Of a stretch of DNA of 64,000 bases, positions 22,626 to 32,568 are shown piece by piece. A program made the translations under genes and the position numbers. The number at the start of each line of letters is the position of its first letter. Positions within the stretch are counted from its first letter, which is position 1. Under the pieces are notes generated by a model. It saw nothing but the letters and a program-made list of their open reading frames with translations. It had not been told where the DNA came from and did no database searches. Source of the DNA: Harmothoe impar (lineage: Eukaryota; Annelida; Polychaeta; Phyllodocida; Polynoidae); contig OX381720.1 of assembly GCA_947462335.1 (NCBI GenBank), positions 50,090,481 to 50,154,480 on the forward strand. The letters run 5' to 3'.

Positions 22626-22976
22626 CCCTTTAAGTGCCGCTTACTGCTTTAATGTGATGTGTCCTTTGTCGTCATGATGCATGAATGCAGCCCTGGTAGG
22701 TAATTCATCAGGGCTACATTCATGCATCATGCCGACTCCTTTCAGAGTGCACCCCATATCAGCATTAAAAATGGCATGTCGCTGAAAGATGACATCTTTG
22801 CACCAATGCAGCACCAGCGGGTAATTTGCATTGGTGCATCATGCCGACCCTTTGAGAGTGTCTGAGTCCTCACGATGCTTGAATGCGGCACTGGCGAGTC
22901 ACTCACCAGGGCTGCATGCATACATCATGACGACCATTGGCATAATGCATTAAAGCACTATGTGGCCGTTACAGGG
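22626..22976. mobile_element. TTAA-hairpin family, complete 351-bp element
   Basis: TTAA at 22622-22625 and 22977-22980 encloses CCCTTTAAGTGCCGC at the left and GGCCGTTACAGGG at the right. Three internal hairpin units are recognisable, each an arm pair such as GCAGCCCTGG and CAGGGCTGC around a short AT-rich loop. TTAA target plus CCC end is the piggyBac signature. Confidence 0.85.
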
Positions 22977-23104
22977 TTAACACAGCTAATGTGGTCCCCC
23001 GGCCCCGGGTGGTGTACTGCCTGGTAAATCAGCTTACACCACGCCCTACACGGCCCCCTCATCACGTGTAATACCCCTGATGTGTGCACCTTTTTACTGC
23101 AGTT

Positions 23105-23470
23105 AGCTAACCCTTTAAGGATAGCATCATGCCCTACTGCATCATGCCCTTTGTCTTCATGATGCATGGATGAGAGTGGGCGCCAAGGGCTGCATTCATG
23201 CATCATTATGACAAATTGCATTTTTTAGAGGCATCTGTTAGGGATTAACCCTTTAAGGGTTGCATAGCGCATTAATGCATCATGCCCTTGGTTGGCATGA
23301 TGCTTGAATGCAGTGCTGGCGAGTAACTTGCCAGTGCTGCATTCTAGCATCATGCTGGGCCTATGGAGTTGATATATACCCAAAGGGTCGGCATGATGCA
23401 CCAATGCAGCACAGTTACTCACTGGTGCTGCAGTGACAACAAATGTCGCAATTTAGCAACATGCTGTTCC
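23105..23470. mobile_element. TTAA-hairpin family, two consecutive elements
   Basis: The first begins GCTAACCCTTTAAGGATAGC near 23105. The second begins at TTAA 23245-23248 with CCCTTTAAGGG and contains the canonical GGCGAGTAACTTGCC hairpin at about 23308-23322, then TGCAGCACAGTTACTC. The right end of the second is eroded near 23480. Confidence 0.7.
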
Positions 23471-23837
23471 TAATAGGTTTAGGAGGGAGACCATGCAAAA
23501 GACCAGAAGCCCATTCGCACCATGCTTCCTTGAAAGCGGCGTCTCACAAATTCTGACTGACTGGTGTTACATGTAAAAACCTTGCTACCAAGGACATGTT
23601 CTTCCTAAAGCCCTGATATTGAGTGTTTTCTGAGATCAGTATGTATTAGATATGGTGCAAGCGACTTGCTGTATAATTGTTGGACAATTAGCATTGTCCA
23701 AGGCTTATAACACTAATGCACCTAGTCACGCATAACCATATCTTACTTATGCTCACAGTAAGAGAAGGTGCTCAGTAGACCCAATCAACATATAGCCCCT
23801 GTTTACAATATAAGGGCTCAGACGGGATGTTGTGCAA

Positions 23838-23880
23838 CACCAGGGGGCGCCACTAAATTGGGTGGTGGCACCCCCTGGTG
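23838..23880. promoter_or_regulatory. Inverted pair of CTCF-like motifs
   Basis: CACCAGGGGGCGCCAC (23838-23853) faces GTGGCACCCCCTGGTG (23865-23880), the same 16-mer inverted with one mismatch. Each arm matches the CTCF core CCASYAGRKGGCRS well. The pair is also a perfect candidate for a simple hairpin. Binding is inferred from motif only. Confidence 0.35.
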
Positions 23881-23889
23881 TGAAAGCTT

Positions 23890-24955
23890 GTTGCCTGTAG
23901 CTTGTTTTGAGGGGACACACACACACAAAGGAGTTGTGCGCCTAAACCAGTGACATCATCACTATGTGTTGTCCCCTATTAGGTGCAATATCTCGCGCTA
24001 CTCTAAGTATGGTGGACCCAGTAGGGATGCCGACTGATATGGCCTTGTCCTTTTTGTCTTTCCACCCAACTGTGGTGTAAGTATATATCTTGTATAACAA
24101 AAGATGGATAGCCACGTGACAAAATGATGAACCAGGGAAGGACGCTTTATGTTACACATAAAATGGACGAAGAGTCTACCATTGTTAGGGCGGATGTATA
24201 TATCTATTATTTTAGTTTCCTGGAGGCACTGTTGTTGCTATTATGCTACCTCCCCCCATTATCATATAATTGAATAAGTCTCACATTCATTTCTCATGGA
24301 CCATGCCATAGCTACATTCCCTACTGATGGAAACACTATAGACACATACTAAACCACTTATATGATACCTGGTCTGGTTGCCATGTGTAGGCAGCCGTCT
24401 TGTCCCCGGGAGGACATCGTTGATGCCTTATAAGCTCTAGAATATGTGTGTTGCGGGAACATGCATTCAAAGAGGAACACATTTCTAGTGTGTTACAAAA
24501 AGAGTGTTACAAGTGGCTGCAAAAAGCTTGTAAAACACTTTTCTTAAAGTGTACAGTCTAGTAATTATTCACCATCCATCTTGATGATCCCACAGTTGTG
24601 TTGTTTAGCTAGGTGACATCATTGCATGGTAGACTCCTCACAACAGTAGCAATAGATGCACATTTGTCATAGCTGAGAAGGCACCTCTCATGCATCCAGT
24701 TGTGACAATTACCTCCAGAATGTCATCAAATACATGAGATTTCCTGCTTTTTGTTGACCATTGAGTTACTTGCCAACACAGCGTTGCCGGACGACAAATG
24801 AACATAAAGCGATAAGGCATCATGCCGCCCCTACAGGGGTAGTAGGCCCCCTAGCGGGTAGGAGAGAAGTAATAAACGTCCAGTTGTATCAGGGGGTAGA
24901 TTTCACGTGTCCATGTTGTGCAACACTAATATTGTTACCAGTTTGAGTCTGGTGC
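23890..24955. other. No gene seen
   Basis: About 1 kb without ORFs of interest. A TTTCCTGCTTTTTGTTGACC string near 24740 faintly resembles the dispersed repeat at 3250-3440. Confidence 0.4.
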
Positions 24956-25373
24956 CTAGCCCTTTAGGCACGGCATAAGGTGCCAACTCAAGTTTTGGGG
25001 AGTAACTCACGAGAGCTTTATTGGTGCATTTTGCTACCTTTGGGAGTATATTAATGCAGTGAGGCTGGCAAATGATTAATGCAGCCCTGGGAAGTTACTC
25101 ACCAGGGCTGCATTCATATGTCATGATGACAAAGGAAAAAGTAGCATTAAAGCACTATGCTGCCCATACAGGGTTTACCCTTTAAGGTCGGCATATTGCA
25201 TCAATACATCATGCCCTTGGTCGTAACTCACCAGTGCTGCATTCAAGCATCGTGCCCACTCTATGGGGTTGAGACACCCCCGTAGGGTGGGCATGATGCA
25301 CCAGTGCAGCATTGGAGAGTTACTCGCAGGGGCTGCATTAGCTCATCATGAGCAACATGTCGTCCTGACAGGG
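24956..25373. mobile_element. TTAA-hairpin family, two adjoining elements
   Basis: The first is degraded, with GAAGTTACTCACCAGGGCTGC as its clearest hairpin near 25090. The second starts with CCCTTTAAGGTCGGC near 25170 and ends at TTAA 25374-25377 after GTCCTGACAGGG. The two touch each other. Confidence 0.7.
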
Positions 25374-25379
25374 TTAACT

Positions 25380-25895
25380 GTGGCGTGTGGTCCCTAAGGC
25401 GGTGGGTGGCCCTATACCTAATGGTGGAGACTGCTGTGTGGTGCTGTATAGCTCTTCAGGGTGTGATATCTGGGCTAATCTAGTTAGGATGGATATTTGT
25501 CATTCTATGTCCATTTTGTCCTGACTGATGTACTAGACCCATAGATCATACTGGGACATTGCATGAGCTACCAGATCTAAAATGTATACATATGTGATGT
25601 TAGCAAATTTACAAACGTAGGTATTTCCGAGTGGTACTTCTTTGCAGGAGGTGAGAGAATTCATAGACCTCTTAGGGGAAGGGACATTATCCTAAGGGGG
25701 AAATCCAAAAGGGGGATTATCGCCAGGGGAAATATCCTGATTATCATTAAGCAGAAATGTACTGTCGAGAATGGTACCTCTACTTTCCCTCTGGTTTAGA
25801 ATATAAAACATAATTATATAACTTTCAGGGATTCAGCCGGCTATATACTCCCTCCCACTAGGGTATTAAACCCACATGTAGGCTGAAAGACTGAG
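25380..25895. other. No gene seen
   Basis: About 500 bp with G-rich strings (AAGGGGGAAATCC, AAAGGGGGATTATCG) near 25690-25720 and no other structure. Confidence 0.4.
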
Positions 25896-25898
25896 TAA

Positions 25899-26091
25899 CC
25901 CTTTAAGTGTGGCATGATGCATTAATACATCATGTCCTTGGTCGCCATGATGCATGAATACAGCCCTGGCGAGTAACTCGCCAGTGCTGCATTCAAGCAT
26001 CATGCCAACGCTATGGGGTTGAGACACTTCTGTATGGTCGGCATGATGCACTAATGCATGTCATCTTTTAGCGACACAAGTCATTAAAGGG
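25899..26091. mobile_element. TTAA-hairpin family, 193-bp element
   Basis: GTAA then CCCTTTAAGTGTGGC at the left, ATTAAAGGG then TTAA (26092-26095) at the right. It contains one full hairpin unit CAGCCCTGGCGAGTAACTCG continuing to CCAGTGCTGC. Confidence 0.8.
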
Positions 26092-26279
26092 TTAAGGGTG
26101 TTGCTTGTGGAGGAATCCAGGTTCTAGACGCCAAACTGTCTGCACAGACAAGGGTTGGGGACACAATCTGAGACCCTCATAACAAGGTGAGCTGGCACAG
26201 TGCCCAACCCACGGCAGCATATGACCAGCAGTCATGCATGTCAATGCAGCTACTTACTACACCAGTGCCATATAGCGAT

Positions 26280-26570
26280 AATCCTGATCTCTCCATACGT
26301 TCTGTTAGTTCTGAGCTTCTCGTGAGACTTAAACGGTGAATCCACTGACGTAAATCCGTCTGATCGGATGAACGGCCACAATGTTAAACCTATGGATGAA
26401 TCTCGTCCGATCCAACGGATTCACGTCAGTGGATTCACCCCTTTAGACAGTGACCAAACACCCACACACCATGGCTTGCCAGGAACAGGCTACATTGGGA
26501 GAGCAGAGCCAAGGTCTCACTATATTGCTGGTGTCAGTGTAAAAATTGTGGTTGCGGCAACAAGTTCACT
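26280..26570 (+). repeat. Dispersed repeat, filled copy (partner at 49800-49990)
   Basis: GTTAGTTCTGAGCT, GACAGTGACC, CACACACCAT, CCAAGGTCTCAC and GCTGGTGTCAGTGTAAA occur in the same order at both places. This copy is interrupted by a 112-bp hairpin (26332-26443). Nature of the repeat unknown. Confidence 0.75.
26332..26443. mobile_element. 112-bp hairpin MITE, TA target
   Basis: The arms AACGGTGAATCCACTGACGT and ACGTCAGTGGATTCACC pair almost completely, then continue through GGATCGGAC-type strings. TA flanks both sides (26330-26331, 26444-26445), and the paralogous sequence at 49800-49990 lacks the insert, giving a direct empty-site control. Confidence 0.85.
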
Positions 26571-26799
26571 CACGTTTATAATACAGCGCTATAACGCAAC
26601 AACGCTCTTTAATTTGACAGGAGTTTACCTGGGGCTAGGGATTATAAAATGTCAGATGAGATATTTCAAGACGCCTCTTCCTCTGGAGTTTATTCAAAGT
26701 TAGATCCGGTGTCATGAAAAAGACATGTTCTGTATGTCTTGTCTCAGCATACACCTTACAGGTAGACATGGGTGTGGACACAATAGTTAGGTTTCTTCA

Positions 26800-27055
26800 T
26801 ACTAAACCTGTAAGGGCTGCATGGTGCTCTAATGTGCTAGATCTTTTGTCGCCATGATGTGTACATGCTGGACTGGCAACACTACTATGCTGACCTAGTC
26901 CCTTCAGCAATGTATCAACCCAGTAGGATGGACACGATGCTTTAATGCAGCAATAGTGAGTTACTGGCCAGGATGGTATTCATGCATCATCGACGATAAG
27001 GGACATAGTGCATTCCACTGATTAAAGCGCTATGCGGCCATTAAAGGGTTATCTC
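26800..27055. mobile_element. TTAA-hairpin family, diverged element
   Basis: Left AAACCTGTAAGGGCTGCATG, right GGCCATTAAAGGG then TTAT. Interior arms GCAGCAATAGTGAGTTACTG and TTCATGCATCAT are partly eroded. Confidence 0.6.
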
Positions 27056-27176
27056 AGCCAGGTGAGTGCTGGCACGACACTGACCCAGATCCATGATCCA
27101 TGATCTAGGTTAACATACAGGATGACTCCTCAACATTAACAGTACATTTAACCCATCAAAACAGGCTGTACCATAA

Positions 27177-28625
27177 TTGACTCAGGGTTAATACCCTGAG
27201 GCATATACGACGCCTGGCTATTCCTTTAAAGATGGGTTAGGAGCTACTTTGGGGCCAATTTTCATTTTTCAGTAACAAAATGCATTTGTATTCGTTATGC
27301 CTATACAAATGTGTATGTAAACTTTTAAATTCTACTGATACTTAGAAATGCATACAATAAAGAGAAAACCATGTCAGAATAGGTTGTGCGACCCCACTCT
27401 ATTACGAAAACAGGTCCTCTGACCTTGGATTTATGCATTTCTAAGTGTTAGATAGATTTAGAATTTTACGCACACATTGATATAGGCATTATGAATACAA
27501 ATACACTGTGTAACAGAAAAATATAAATCGACCCAAAATTAGCTCCTAATCCATCTTTAAGACGTTTTTTAGCCATTTTAGAATGCTTATTATTCAGTTT
27601 GTATTTTAGTCACAAAAAATTCAATAACATAAAAGGATAGGCAAGATCGGGGGACAATTATTTCCTTCAAAAAGTAAATCAATATCTCTTTTCTTCTACT
27701 CGCAAATGGACTGCGATCTTTGTGTATTTTTTCTCTCTTTTCTTTAAACACTTAACTACTGTTAAATGACTACCCTCTAAATGAACTCTCCATAGGCTGC
27801 AAGGTTAAAGAAATAATTGGAGCTGATAGAAATGCTGTTCCCACCAAATAAGTACCACATTTCTATCTTTCTGGCATATATGTACCATCTAACATATGAA
27901 AATGCCATCCAACTAAGCTGAAATGCCCTCTATATTATTTAAATCACTTAAATGAACTTCATATAATACCCTGTACATACCAAAAACAAGGATCACTTTT
28001 ATTTACAATATGGACATGGGAGAAACCTTTTCATTCAGTGTGTGTTGGACATAGACATGAGAGGACAAAAGACATAGATAGCCAAGATCGGGGGACATAA
28101 AAATTTGAATTTGGGCTCAAGTACCCCCCCAAAAAAAAGTCAGTGTTCAAATCTTTTCTAAGTATACGCTTATTTTGCGTGACTTGCCTCACTAGGTGTG
28201 ACTCTCTTAGGGCACACGCGTCATGCGACCTATAGGTTGTGTGGTGCAGGTAGTTGTCAGTTCCTGATATGCTATACTTGTGATGCACAATTTGGGTATG
28301 CTATCCGAAACGGTGCAGCCAGGATATACTATAGGGAGACAGTCAGGAATCCTTGAGAGAACCTGGTATGGTGACCAATGGATGATATGGATAGTGGACT
28401 AGGGTAAACCAAAGGCGCTGAATCCATTTCTGTTATGTGTAGAATGATATCTAGGTCGGAACAAGGTCAAAATCAAGGTCAAAGGTCACGTCTTTAAGGA
28501 TCCTATTAATACAAGAGTGCACCCTTTCTCTTTCTTACGATGATAAATGATACATTTTCCTTCACACCTCTCCCTGACCCTGAGTCATCTGTGAGTTCAC
28601 TCACACGCTCAATCTTTACCCTTCT
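27177..28625 (+). mobile_element. TGACTCAGGG family element 3, longest member without tandem array
   Basis: Left TTGACTCAGGGTTAATACCC (itself a hairpin); right CCCTGAGTCATCTGTGAG and CACTCACACGCTCAATC, with a second small hairpin TGTGAGTTCACTCACA. About 1.45 kb with two internal AAGATCGGGGGACA strings (near 27645 and 28085), one in each half. The right third matches element 1 closely. No ORF of note. Confidence 0.8.
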
Positions 28626-28643
28626 AGGATAGATGAAATGAAA

Positions 28644-28741
28644 TACTGTAAACGTAGATATTTTCGTGTGTACAAATTTCTATGAATTTGCTAGAAATTC
28701 GCGAAAATATGTACAGCGTGAAATGATATACGTTTACAGTA
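28644..28741. mobile_element. 98-bp palindromic MITE, TACTGTAAACGTA ends
   Basis: TACTGTAAACGTA at the left and TACGTTTACAGTA at the right are exact inverses. Inside, ATATTTTCG and CGAAAATAT mirror each other. Ends in TA on both sides. Related to 18790-18945. Confidence 0.8.
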
Positions 28742-28786
28742 CAATAGTGCTTTAATATAGAATTACTCTAGTAATCTAACATTTAA

Positions 28787-28897
28787 CCCTTTAAAGATGA
28801 CACACTGCCTTAATGTTCTATGCCCTTTGTCTCCATTGTGAATCTGACAAGGGTACAATTGCAAGCGGCGGCTTCTACACGAGAATTTACGGTAGTC
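28787..28897. mobile_element. Two adjacent terminal fragments
   Basis: TTAA (28783-28786) and CCCTTTAAAGATGACAC begin a TTAA-hairpin element that is soon lost. It is followed by GCGGCTTCTACACGAGAATT and ACGG, the right end of a CCGTAAA family MITE, ending at TA near 28894-28896. Confidence 0.65.
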
Positions 28898-29028
28898 ATA
28901 TTAGCTATAGACATAAAACGGGTTAATGCTATTCACAAACACAGGGCATTGAGAGACTTACATTGTGTTAGAGGCTGTATGATTGGCATGGTATAAGGTC
29001 GTTAGTATGGGGACATGCACGTCAGGGT

Positions 29029-29138
29029 GACACCATACTCAAGCTGGCCCCAACTCATCCTCGGACGCGTCCGAGCGACATCGCTGGTATGACGCTCGGG
29101 AACAGAGGTCGAGGTGGGGCCAGCTTGACACCATACTC
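29029..29138. repeat. 86-bp palindrome between 12-bp direct repeats
   Basis: GACACCATACTC stands at 29029-29040 and again at 29127-29138. Between them lies a palindrome with ends AAGCTGGCCCCAACTC and AGGTGGGGCCAGCTT and inner arms GCGTCCGAGCGAC and GACGCTCGG. A 12-bp flanking repeat is long for a DNA transposon. No other copy was noticed. Confidence 0.8.
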
Positions 29139-29222
29139 AGTGACTCACTCGCCGGGAGACCTTCACCTCACCCCACACTGCCTTACACCAGCTATACATG
29201 GATGCAGTGCTCTCTGATTTAA

Positions 29223-29607
29223 CACCTGACCCTAGCAGGACGCCTCATGACTTGTGTTCATGTGTCCTCATGATGCGGCTAGGAGCTCTTAGCCCTGTAG
29301 GATCAGCAATATTAATGCAGCACTGGCGAGTTACTTGCCACCTGAAGCCTTAAGTACAAGCCTAAGTCGCATATAAGCCACACCCTGACTTTGGGTCGAT
29401 TCTATAAGCCGCGGCACCCATCTGATTATGGTGACTTTAGTACTGTACCATATAGTGGGAAAAACTCAAGTATAAGCTGCACCCCGACACTGAGCCGATC
29501 CTATAAGCCGCACCAGTGATCTGACTCGCGTACTAGCCGCGGCTTGTATGCGAGGTTTTACGGTATCCACCGTGCTGACAAAAAGGCATAGAGTTGGCCC
29601 TAAAGGG
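29223..29607. mobile_element. TTAA-hairpin element split by a CCGTAAA MITE
   Basis: TTAA at 29219-29222 then CACCTGACCC; right end GGCCCTAAAGGG then TTAA at 29608-29611. The hairpin GGCGAGTTACTTGCC (near 29326) is intact, directly followed by the inserted MITE at about 29353-29563. Confidence 0.7.
29353..29563. mobile_element. CCGTAAA family MITE, left end eroded
   Basis: The right end GCGAGGTTTTACGG is followed by TA (29564-29565). The interior has AGCCGCACCAGTGATCTGAC and GACTTTAGTACTGTACCAT in the usual order. The left end lacks the first bases. Confidence 0.75.
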
Positions 29608-29619
29608 TTAATGGGGAAA

Positions 29620-30160
29620 TGGCCACAGTGAAATATGGATATATACATCCACTCAATATGGTAATCTAACCTTTCTAATGAAGACCCTGAATGCATTCAG
29701 TCACACACATGCCTCATCTTCCAAACGCACACTCAGTGTGGCCGAAAACGGTGTGGCTTTCTACACAGGACTCATAGAACTATTACGTATATATTGATGT
29801 CATGTAGGGATTTCATACTGATTCAAATTGATATATAGAAATGGCTGTGTCTTTTGATGAGAATTGCCAAGATGTATTAAAAAATGTGTAAATCCATTGA
29901 ATGATGGTTAAATGGCCATATCATACTTCAAATAGGACTATCTCAAAAGATTCTGTACAGTCAGGCCATTTATTTTGTTCTCTCAGCCAACTGTGGTGTA
30001 AACATAGAACGTGCCTCTCCGTGGGCGTCCTGAGATTAACGGTTAGGGTTACTTAGCCTCGTGTTACTTTCTGAGGAATCGTCCATAGAGATGAGTAGGG
30101 GCAGGATAAGGATCCCCCCTCCTCCTAATCCAAGTAATACTATGTGAGACACTGAGCGAC
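29620..30160. other. No gene seen
   Basis: Unique-looking sequence, AT-rich in the middle; no ORF or repeat identified. Confidence 0.4.
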
Positions 30161-30163
30161 TAA

Positions 30164-30355
30164 CCCTTTAAGGACGGCATAATGGCTTAATGCATCATGA
30201 TTCATGAATGCAGCCCTGGCAAGTAACACGCTAGTCCAGCATTCAAGCATCATGCCGATCCTACGGGATTTGAGACAGTCCCAAAGGTTGGCATGATGCA
30301 CTAATGTAGCACTGGTGAGTTACTCGCCGGAGCTGTATCCTTAGAAATATTGACC
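30164..30355. mobile_element. TTAA-hairpin family element
   Basis: CTAA then CCCTTTAAGGACGGC. Two hairpin units follow: GCAGCCCTGGCAAGTAAC with CTAGTCCAGC, and GCACTGGTGAGTTACTCGCC. The right end is lost before 30360. Confidence 0.7.
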
Positions 30356-30459
30356 CCCCCTAGAGGCCGTTTAAATGGGTTCAGTCAAATGTCGATCGTA
30401 AATAGTTTGCATATTGGATAAACATCCACCAAACCCCCTTCTTCGTTAGATAATGCCCA

Positions 30460-30715
30460 CTCCCTTAGCATTTGAGTACAAGACTATACATGTGTGTCCA
30501 CCCCTACCTCCATGTATAACACATGTCTCTATGTCTCTATGTCTCTGTGGGAAGCCCCCATGATGAGCAGCCAGCATTACCTGGAACTGAGCAGGGACGG
30601 CAGAGAATGCCACAGAGCCTACAGAGCATATATAGTGAGGGGGAGGCAGGCCATATAGCCTGCAGCTGAACAGCGACTCAGTGCATAACCATCCCACTGC
30701 CTCCCACACTGCCCT
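30460..30715 (+). repeat. Module 1, copy a, of a locally repeated block
   Basis: Contains GTCCACCCCTACCTCCATGT, GGGAAGCCCCCATGATGAGC, GCATTACCTGGAACTGAGCA and GAATGCCACAGAGCC. Further copies: 35570-35805, 37885-38110 and 38290-38530, all in the same orientation. Open frames within it are not conserved between copies, so coding is not supported. Confidence 0.85.
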
Positions 30716-31012
30716 TTGATGCTTTTAAAATGTATCGTGCCCTTGTTCGTCAGGATACATGAATGCAGCTCTGGCAACTCGCCAGGACTGCATTCTAAAA
30801 GGGCTAAGGGCCATATATGTTTTGGTGTATAATGCCCTATGTCATTATAATGCATTGATGCTGCTCTTGCGACTGACTCGTAAGGGTCACATTTATCTTG
30901 CCATTTACCATGCCACCCTATATTGCTGATACACGCCCAAAGGCCATCATGCATCACATTGACAAAGAGGATAGCATATAAAAAGTGCTATGTGACCAAT
31001 GAAGGATTAAGG
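30716..31012. mobile_element. TTAA-hairpin family, two degraded elements
   Basis: CCCTTTGATGC at the left and GACCAATGAAGGATTAAGG at the right; internal hairpins GCAGCTCTGGCAACTCGCC and GCGACTGACTCG are eroded. Confidence 0.5.
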
Positions 31013-31089
31013 AAGAACTTGATGCCTCAAGGTTTGTGATTTCTCTTATTGTGTGATGCATATACATGTATATGGGGTGTGGCCTAAAA

Positions 31090-31255
31090 AAGCAAACTTG
31101 TGTTGCGGTAACATGGCCAATAATAAATAGGGTCGGTAGTTCGCTGCTTTTTTCCCCCCTTTCTTTGTAAAAAATTGTAGTAAAATCGGCACAAAGGCCA
31201 TGAATTCTCTCAAAAATTAAAAATGTCCCAAAAAACTCTTTAAAAAAAAGGAACT
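31090..31255 (+). mobile_element. Degraded GTTTGTTTCAGG MITE fragment
   Basis: CAAACTTGTGTTGCGGTAAC, AATAGGGTCGGTAG and the A-rich interior with GTCCCAAAAAACTC match the family order, but only the left two thirds are present and ends cannot be fixed. Confidence 0.5.
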
Positions 31256-31348
31256 TAGATAGGTTGTGATAGTAGTGTCAAAGTAATGGGTGAATCCAGC
31301 AACGGCATGTTACATACTCAACTAGTTTTAATATGAGTACATTCATGC

Positions 31349-31620
31349 ATGAGTAAATTGTGTCCCTTAGAGACCCTGCCTACAAGTACTCTGATAGTAC
31401 CCTGTATATGCCTGGACGGAGCCCAAGCACACAGCAGCAAATCCACCCAGATAATGGTGTCCGCAGTGCCACCTAGTGTCCACATGGGGCATCACAAGGT
31501 CATCATAAGGTCATCCCCGGAACATGCCCACTACACGTACAGGTCACATGTGGTAGTCCTAGCAAATCAGAGCTCTTGGTTTGTGCTCTTCAGCAGGTCA
31601 CCCCTGGAGCCCACCTAACC
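31349..31620 (+). repeat. Module 2, copy a
   Basis: Shares ACAAGTACTCTG, CACACAGCAGCAAATCCACC, GTGCCACCT(A/C)GTGTCC and GGTCACCCCTGGAGCC with 36290-36560. Its right half is also shared with 38745-39245. Copies b and c contain CCAATCA where this one has CAAATCA. GTGCCACCTAGTG (31466-31478) is a CTCF-like core on the minus strand. Confidence 0.85.
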
Positions 31621-31639
31621 CTTTAATGGCAGCATAGGG

Positions 31640-32270
31640 CTTTAATGTCCTGTGCCAGTTATACTGACTCGAGCTGCATCATGCCAACTCTGCAGGAATG
31701 TATGATGTACAAATGACAGTCCTGGTTATTGGCTTTGGGACCTTGTCCCCAAAGCCATTTGCACCACAGAGGAGGGTTTAGATTTTTGACAAGAAAAGAC
31801 TAGCATAGGCCCCTTGTTCATTGTTAGATATAGCCCTAGCTGGCCCTTAAACCCTGCTAGGACTGGTATCCCCATGTGTCCTTGCAGGTGTGTGCAAGAC
31901 TAATTTATCCTAGATCTTGCTTTCAGTTACTACATGTTGAACCAATGTGCCTTGTGGTAAGGCCTAGACATCTTGTGAACAGCCATATTTTGAGTTCTCT
32001 AATGTTGCTGTCAATGGCAAGGATAGGCACCAGCCTAATAACTATTGACTCCCATGCCAAGCCAAGCTGTCAATGTCAATGCCAATTCCCATACTATGCA
32101 CATACAGGACCTATACTAGAAGTTGAGTGGGTCCAGGGTGGCTCTTGAAATCACTCAAGCCCGCCCAAAGACAAACTGTGAAGTCCAACATAATTACACC
32201 TCCCCCACCCCACACACACATGCACAAACCCTGAAATAATATTTTACAGTCTTTAAAGGAAGGCCATCAC
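31640..32270. other. No gene seen; short TTAA-hairpin scrap at the left
   Basis: Begins just after CTAACCCTTTAATGGCAGCA (about 31613), the left end of a hairpin element that is soon lost. The rest is mixed sequence with small ORFs that I do not recognise. Confidence 0.4.
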
Positions 32271-32274
32271 AAGT

Positions 32275-32568
32275 CCTCCTTGTGCCCCCCTCCTCCTCCC
32301 TGTGCCTCCCTGTGCCCTCTCCTCCTCCTCCTGCCTCTGCCCTCTCCTCCTCCTGCCTCTGCCCTCTCCTCCTCCTCCCTCCTTTCTCTGCCCTCTCCTC
32401 CTCCCTCTGCCCTCCCCTCCTCCCTCTACCCTCTCCTCCTTCCTATGCCTCCTCCTACTACCCCATCTACCCCTCCCCCCCCACTCTACCCCATTTTCCT
32501 TCTTCCTGTTACCTTCTCCTCCCTCTGCCTTCCCTCCTTCTGCCCCCTCCTCCTCCCTCTGACTGCCA
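32275..32568 (+). repeat. CT-rich low-complexity tract
   Basis: About 290 bp of pyrimidine-rich sequence built from CTCCTCCTCC and CTCTGCC. Proline/serine/leucine-rich ORFs in all three plus frames are artefacts. It abuts the 129-bp satellite. Confidence 0.9.
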
